The notes beneath the pieces were generated by a model. That model was not told the DNA's origin and did no database searches. It saw nothing but the letters and a program-made list of their open reading frames with translations. A program made the translations under genes and the position numbers. From assembly GCF_010730355.1 (NCBI RefSeq), contig NZ_AP022576.1:4960001-5024000 (forward strand): 64,000 nt of DNA, given 5' to 3'. Below are positions 59,606 to 64,000 of this stretch, piece after piece (within the stretch, counting starts at the first letter, position 1; every line of letters begins with the position of its first letter). The stretch is from Mycobacterium florentinum (GTDB lineage: Bacteria; Actinomycetota; Actinomycetes; Mycobacteriales; Mycobacteriaceae).

Positions 59606-62185
59606 GTGCCGCTGACTCCGGGTGACGAGCCCACCGCTCTGCCTAATCCAGTCGTTCCGCCGAAGGCGAGCGCTTCCGCACTGCGGCGGGTGCTGCGCCG
59701 GGCGCGCGACGGCGTGGCCCTCAATGTCGACGAGGCCGCGGTGGCGATGACCGCCCGCGGCGCCGATCTGGCCGACTTGTGTGCGAGCGCGGCGCGGGTG
59801 CGCGACGCGGGTCTGGAGTCGGCGGGCAGACGCGGCCCCGGCGGTCGGCTGCCGATCACCTATTCGCGCAAGGTGTTCATCCCCGTCACGCATCTGTGCC
59901 GGGACAACTGCCACTACTGCACGTTTGTCACGGTGCCGGGCAAGCTGCGCGCCCAGGGCGCCGGCATGTATCTGGAGCCCGACGAGATCCTCGACATCGC
60001 CCGGCGCGGGGCCGAACTCGGTTGCAAGGAAGCATTATTCACCCTCGGTGACCGTCCGGAGGACCGCTGGTCCGAGGCCCGCGACTGGCTCGACGAGCGT
60101 GGCTACAACTCGACGCTGTCCTATGTGCGCGCGATGGCGATCCGGGTACTGGAGGAAACCGGGCTGCTGCCACACCTGAATCCGGGCGTGATGAGCTGGT
60201 CGGAGATGTCACTGCTCAAGCCGGTGGCGCCGTCGATGGGCATGATGCTCGAGACGACCTCGCGCCGGCTTTTCGAAACGAAAGGGCTTGCGCACTATGG
60301 CAGCCCGGACAAAGACCCGGCGGTGCGGCTGCGGGCGCTGACCGATGCGGGCCGGCTGTCGATTCCGTTCACCACCGGTCTGCTGGTCGGCATCGGGGAG
60401 ACGCTGGCCGAGCGCGCCGATACCCTGCATGCGATTCGCAAGTCGCACAAGGAATTCGGTCATGTCCAAGAAGTGATCGTGCAGAATTTTCGGGCTAAGC
60501 AACACACCGCGATGGCCGGTGTCCCCGACGCCGGGATCGACGACTACCTGGCGACCATCGCGGTGGCGCGCCTGGTGCTTGGACCCGGCATGCGTATCCA
60601 GGCGCCGCCGAATCTGGTGTCGCGGCAGGAGTGCCTGGCGCTGGTCGCCGCGGGAGTCGACGACTGGGGCGGGGTTTCACCGCTCACCCCCGACCACGTC
60701 AACCCAGAACGGCCCTGGCCCGCTTTGGACGAGCTGGCCGCCGTGACCGCCGAAGCGGGATTCGACTTGGTGCAGCGGTTGACCGCGCAGCCCAAATACG
60801 TCCAGGCGGGGGCGGCGTGGATCGACCCGCGGGTGCGCGGGCACGTCGCGGCACTGGCCGATCCGGCGACCGGCCTGGCTCGCGACGTCAACCCCACCGG
60901 CATGCCGTGGCAGGAACCCGACGAGGCGCAGTCCACCGGGCGGGTCGATCTCAATTCCGCGATCGACACCGAGGGGCGCAACAGCGAGGCGCGCAGCGAC
61001 CTCGACAGTGCGTTCGGCGACTGGGAGTCCATCCGTGCCCACGTGCACGAGCTCGCCGCCAGGGACGTAGGCGCCCCCGAGCGCATCGACACCGACGTGC
61101 TGGCCGCGCTGCGATCGGCCGAGCGCGACCCCGGCGGCTGCTCCGACGACGAGTACCTGGCGTTGGCCACGGCCGACGGCCCGGCGTTGGAAGCGGTTGC
61201 CGCGCTGGCGGATTCGCTGCGCCGCGACACCGTCGGCGACGACGTGACATTCGTGGTCAACCGCAACATCAACTTCACCAACATCTGCTACACCGGCTGC
61301 CGGTTCTGCGCCTTCGCGCAGCGCAAGGGCGACGCCGACGCATATTCGCTGTCCGCGGCCGAGGTTGCCCAGCGCGCCTGGGAGGCGCACGTCGAAGGCG
61401 CGACCGAGGTGTGCATGCAGGGCGGGATCGACCCCGAGCTGCCCGTCACCGGCTACGCCGATCTGGTGCGCGCCGTCAAGGCCCGGGTCCCGTCGATGCA
61501 CGTGCACGCGTTCTCCCCGATGGAGATCGCCAACGGCGTGACCAAGAGCGGGTTGAGCGTGCGCGAGTGGCTGATCAGCCTGCGCGAGGCCGGGCTGGGA
61601 ACCATCCCGGGCACCGCCGCCGAGATCCTCGACGACGAAGTGCGCTGGGTGCTCACCAAGGGCAAACTACCCACGTCGATGTGGATCGAGATCGTCAGCA
61701 CCGCGCACGAGGTCGGCCTGCGGTCGTCGTCGACGATGATGTACGGACACGTCGACAGCCCGCGACACTGGGTCGGCCACCTCAACGTGTTGCGTGAAAT
61801 CCAGGACCGCACCGGCGGTTTCACCGAGTTCGTGCCGCTGCCCTTCGTGCATCAGAGCTCGCCGCTGTACCTGGCCGGTGCGGCCCGTCCCGGGCCCACC
61901 CACCGCGACAACCGGGCCGTACACGCGCTGGCGCGAATCATGTTGCACGGCCGCATCTCCCAGATTCAGACCAGCTGGGTCAAGCTCGGCACCGAGCGCA
62001 CCCAGGTGATGCTCAACGGCGGCGCCAACGACCTGGGCGGCACGCTGATGGAGGAGACCATCTCCAGGATGGCCGGCTCCGAGTACGGGTCGGCCAAGAC
62101 GGTGGCCGAGCTGACTGCGATCGCCCACGGCATCGGCCGCCCGGCGCGCCAGCGCACGACCGACTACAGCCCGCTGGCCGCGTAA
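59606..62185 (+). CDS. fbiC: F420 biosynthesis radical SAM protein FbiC (FO synthase)
   Basis: Makes 7,8-didemethyl-8-hydroxy-5-deazariboflavin (FO) from tyrosine and 5-amino-6-ribitylamino-uracil. The 859 residues fuse two radical SAM enzymes (CofG and CofH). The first [4Fe-4S] motif is Cys98/102/105 (CRDNCHYC) and the second is Cys561/565/568 (CYTGCRFC). GTG 59606 gives [19 protein letters not shown], which aligns residue for residue with the start I recall for M. tuberculosis FbiC (Rv1173), and GGGGAAG lies upstream; a longer reading frame is therefore discarded. It supplies the cofactor for the LLM and Rv1155-like proteins of this window. Confidence 0.97.
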   Translation: MPLTPGDEPTALPNPVVPPKASASALRRVLRRARDGVALNVDEAAVAMTARGADLADLCASAARVRDAGLESAGRRGPGGRLPITYSRKVFIPVTHLCRDNCHYCTFVTVPGKLRAQGAGMYLEPDEILDIARRGAELGCKEALFTLGDRPEDRWSEARDWLDERGYNSTLSYVRAMAIRVLEETGLLPHLNPGVMSWSEMSLLKPVAPSMGMMLETTSRRLFETKGLAHYGSPDKDPAVRLRALTDAGRLSIPFTTGLLVGIGETLAERADTLHAIRKSHKEFGHVQEVIVQNFRAKQHTAMAGVPDAGIDDYLATIAVARLVLGPGMRIQAPPNLVSRQECLALVAAGVDDWGGVSPLTPDHVNPERPWPALDELAAVTAEAGFDLVQRLTAQPKYVQAGAAWIDPRVRGHVAALADPATGLARDVNPTGMPWQEPDEAQSTGRVDLNSAIDTEGRNSEARSDLDSAFGDWESIRAHVHELAARDVGAPERIDTDVLAALRSAERDPGGCSDDEYLALATADGPALEAVAALADSLRRDTVGDDVTFVVNRNINFTNICYTGCRFCAFAQRKGDADAYSLSAAEVAQRAWEAHVEGATEVCMQGGIDPELPVTGYADLVRAVKARVPSMHVHAFSPMEIANGVTKSGLSVREWLISLREAGLGTIPGTAAEILDDEVRWVLTKGKLPTSMWIEIVSTAHEVGLRSSSTMMYGHVDSPRHWVGHLNVLREIQDRTGGFTEFVPLPFVHQSSPLYLAGAARPGPTHRDNRAVHALARIMLHGRISQIQTSWVKLGTERTQVMLNGGANDLGGTLMEETISRMAGSEYGSAKTVAELTAIAHGIGRPARQRTTDYSPLAA

Positions 62186-62198
62186 TTGCGGTTTTTTG

Positions 62199-62902
62199 TC
62201 AGAGGCCCCGGGTATACCCGAGGCCGTGCAGCGAGTCATTTACCCCCGACGATTCCCGGAACGGCAGCCCTTCGTCGATGCGGTGCAACAGCGTCGACCC
62301 GATAGCGGTACCTGGTGTGAAGCCTGGACCGTTCGCGACATCGTCATCCATCAAGCCGGCAACGCCGAGGAACTCGCCCGGGTGCTTGGGCGCGCATCTG
62401 GCAGGCGAACCCGTCGGCACCCGCGGGTTCGAGGAGCGCGAGGGCCCACTGCGCGATCTCGGCGACGCCGACCTGTGGGACGCGCTGCTGGACCGGACGC
62501 ACGATGAAGGTGCCCTGGTTCGCCGAACACATGCGCGAAAAGCGGGTGCTGCACGGCTGGGACATCACCGGTGATGACGAGGCGGCCCGGGTGCGGCTGT
62601 CCGAGCCGTGGATGACCACGCACAGCGTGCTGGCGGTCGGGCGACCGCTGCTGGCCAAAGGGGTCAAGCAGCTGCGCACGGGCGAGCGGGTCGCCGCACG
62701 GTTGCGCGTTGCCGGCACCGACGATGTGGTGCTCGAGGCGCGATCCGACCACACCACCATTGGATTCGCCGAGCCTGAGGGGCCGGCCGCCGCGCGCGTA
62801 CTGCTGCTGTGGGGACGTCGCCCCGCCGATCCGTCGCGGGTCAGCAGCCGCGTCGGCCCGGAAACCCTGGGCCGGCTGCGGCTACTGCTCAGCGGTTACT
62901 GA
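62199..62902 (+). pseudogene. Frameshifted maleylpyruvate-isomerase/DinB-like mycothiol-dependent family gene
   Basis: Three consecutive frames join into one protein-like sequence. The first carries AWTVRDIVIHQAGNAEELAR (to about 62388). The next frame carries LGAHLAGEPVGTRGFEEREG and LGDADLWDALLDRTHDE. The last carries KVPWFAEHMREKRVLHGWDI, ARVRLSEPWMTTHSVLAVGR and a C-terminal SCP-like domain to the stop at 62902. Switches fall near 62390 and 62503, each by one base in the same direction. The head (WTVRDIVxH) and tail fit the MDMPI_N / TIGR03083 families. Either a genuine pseudogene or two sequencing errors. Confidence 0.72.
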
Positions 62903-62910
62903 GCCGAGGC

Positions 62911-63246
62911 TCAGTAGTTGTTACAGACGACCGCGACCTGCTGGATCGTGTTGAAGTACTTCGCGGCGGCCGGCATGCCCTGAATCTGCGCAGCCATCTG
63001 CTGGCGCTTGGGCGGCGGCGAGGCAAGGAACTGCCGGATGTAGTTCTGCGCGAACGGCGACGCGTTCAATTCCTGGGCTGTGGCCGGGTCGTTCGCGTTC
63101 AGCGCGGCCATCACCTGCGGGTAAGTGCAGGTCGTGTTGATGATCGGATCCAGCGGGTCTGCCGAAGCAACCCCCGCAGTGGCGCTCAGCGCCACCGCCG
63201 CAGCACCGACCGCGGCTGCCAGTTTGCCTAACGACAGCGTCATCAT
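62911..63246 (-). CDS. Secreted T-cell antigen-like protein (TB8.4 family)
   Basis: Codes for 111 residues, counterpart of Rv1174c (TB8.4). The signal peptide MTLSLGKLAAAVGAAAVALSA runs to VASADP. The mature part has INTTCTYPQVMAALNANDP, NASPFAQNYIRQFLASPPP and the terminal VVCNNY. Two cysteines probably form a disulfide. This helical hemophore-like/TB8.4 group is secreted and antigenic in M. tuberculosis. GGAAGG precedes tandem ATG codons (63246 and 63243). It is convergent with the frameshifted gene. Confidence 0.9.
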   Translation of the reverse strand: MMTLSLGKLAAAVGAAAVALSATAGVASADPLDPIINTTCTYPQVMAALNANDPATAQELNASPFAQNYIRQFLASPPPKRQQMAAQIQGMPAAAKYFNTIQQVAVVCNNY

Positions 63247-63679
63247 GCTTGGACACCTTCCCCGGATCTATGAAGCCAACGACGGCTACGTGATTTGCCC
63301 CAGCGGCTGCCGTCCCGGACGAGGCTACCAGCCGTTGCGGACGTTCTTTTCTTTCGCAGTTATTCGGACACCCCGCCCGGAATGTAACTATCAGCAGATC
63401 AACGTCTGGGTGACGTTCGTCACACGGAGGAAATCGTCTGACGAATCACGGTTGGCGATCGTGTCGACACGTTCGAATCGTCGGTGCGGCGACCTGCGTT
63501 GCTGCGAGACTGACCGTATGAAACCGGGCAATCATCGTGGTGTGCCCGGTGGTTGACGTGTATGTGCAACGTCTAGTATCAGTAACCGAAAGCTTTGCTT
63601 ACGTGGCCGGAAGCGCCGCAGCGAGGCAAACAGCAGCCCACACTGAGCAATCTAAAGAGAAAACGTTGAGGAGACGTCC
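63247..63679. other. 433-bp intergenic region between the TB8.4-like gene and fdxC
   Basis: Separates two divergently transcribed genes. No convincing coding sequence; open frames here have no ribosome-binding site and cross the TB8.4 signal peptide. It should contain both promoters. A weak candidate for fdxC is TTGACG (63553-63558) and TAGTAT (63574-63579) with a short 15-bp spacer. In M. tuberculosis fadH and a PadR regulator lie in this interval; no trace of either is readable here. Confidence 0.5.
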
Positions 63680-64000
63680 GTGACGTACACGATCGCCCAA
63701 CCCTGCGTCGACATCAAAGACAAGGCGTGCATCGAAGAATGCCCCGTCGACTGCATTTACGAGGGCGCACGGATGCTGTTCATCCACCCGGACGAATGCG
63801 TGGACTGCGGGGCCTGCGAGCCGGTATGTCCTGTCGAAGCGATCTACTACGAAGACGACGTGCCCGATCAGTGGAGCCAGTACACCCAGATCAACGCCGA
63901 CTTCTTTGTCGAGCTGGGTTCGCCCGGCGGCGCGGCCAAGGTCGGAATGACCGAGAATGATCCGCAAGCGGTCAAAGATCTGCCGCCGCAGGGCGAAGGA
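63680..64000 (+). CDS. fdxC: 7Fe ferredoxin FdxC, missing only its end
   Basis: 107 codons are visible without a stop; the family is about 108 residues, so probably only the stop or last codon lies outside. VTYTIAQPCVDIKDKACIEE followed by CPVDCIYEG, then HPDECVDCGACEPVCPVEAI, gives the cysteine spacing of a [3Fe-4S][4Fe-4S] ferredoxin. The C-terminal extension is AKVGMTENDPQAVKDLPPQG. Electron carrier in the cytosol. The GTG follows GAGGAGACGTCC, a good ribosome-binding site. Counterpart of Rv1177. Confidence 0.95.
   Translation, partial: MTYTIAQPCVDIKDKACIEECPVDCIYEGARMLFIHPDECVDCGACEPVCPVEAIYYEDDVPDQWSQYTQINADFFVELGSPGGAAKVGMTENDPQAVKDLPPQGEG

Noticed and set aside
63125..63556. 143-codon frame through the TB8.4 promoter region
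   Set aside because: Crosses the signal-peptide region antisense, has no ribosome-binding site, and composition is not protein-like.

Overview
The window is a contiguous piece of a high-GC mycobacterial chromosome. From family knowledge, its conserved genes run in the order of the M. tuberculosis H37Rv interval from about Rv1129c (prpR) to Rv1177 (fdxC). They include mycobacterial signature genes: pimE, lpqW, mshB, fbiC, mmpL13, a mycolic acid methyltransferase and a TB8.4-like secreted protein. It is not M. tuberculosis: the PE/PPE genes, narGHJI, the 13E12 repeats and fadH expected in that interval are missing, and a roughly 19-kb catabolic island plus several single genes are extra. I cannot name the species; a non-tuberculous Mycobacterium is the safest reading.

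Layout. 1-1003: 3'-truncated flavin monoamine oxidase. 1.1-6.2 kb: prpR divergent from a complete methylcitrate-cycle operon prpD-prpB-prpC. 6.2-8.4 kb: small secreted protein and a DUF3556 membrane protein. 8.4-11.0 kb: cobalamin-independent methionine synthase metE behind a cobalamin riboswitch. 11.0-29.9 kb: accessory catabolic island with short-chain dehydrogenases, two acyl-CoA dehydrogenases, a nitroreductase, a NorQ/NorD-type AAA+/VWA pair, a cytosolic periplasmic-binding-protein homologue, an AveC-like membrane protein, a P450, an aldehyde dehydrogenase, an esterase-like hydrolase, a thiolase and an enoyl-CoA hydratase, governed by an unusual double-domain TetR regulator. 29.9-32.6 kb: type III polyketide synthase, ICMT-like methyltransferase and FAD oxidoreductase operon. 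32.7-37.4 kb: epimerase, CPBP protease, enoyl-CoA hydratase, mcr, SDR. 37.6-41.1 kb: tiny ORF, intact mmpL13, methyltransferase. 41.1-46.9 kb: a nuclease-like gene between direct repeats, sirtuin, GntR, O-methyltransferase and small enzymes. 46.9-57.9 kb: secreted Pro/Ala-rich proteins, pimE, mycolic methyltransferase, F420 oxidoreductase, mutT2, a GGDEF relic, typA, lpqW, TetR. 58.0-64.0 kb: mshB, fbiC, a frameshifted relic, a TB8.4-like gene and a truncated fdxC.

The most interesting signal is regulatory. In the island, six intergenic sites (about 12.6, 14.0, 17.05, 18.1, 19.93 and 20.86 kb) share an imperfect dyad close to GAACAGATATTTGGTCA. In most cases it is placed at a fixed position relative to a recognisable promoter with 17-bp spacing. 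Together the sites cover nearly every transcription unit from the first SDR to the P450 operon, including the tandem-TetR gene itself. This looks like a complete, locally encoded regulon for an undescribed catabolic route (probably a cyclic or terpenoid/sterol-like substrate entering beta-oxidation). The NorQ/NorD-type pair and the signal-less binding protein are its least explained parts.

A second candidate is the type III PKS-methyltransferase-flavoprotein operon, which resembles phenolic-lipid operons; its two downstream genes correspond to what I recall as the unassigned Rv1138c-Rv1139c of M. tuberculosis. All family assignments come from reading translated sequence, without database searches.
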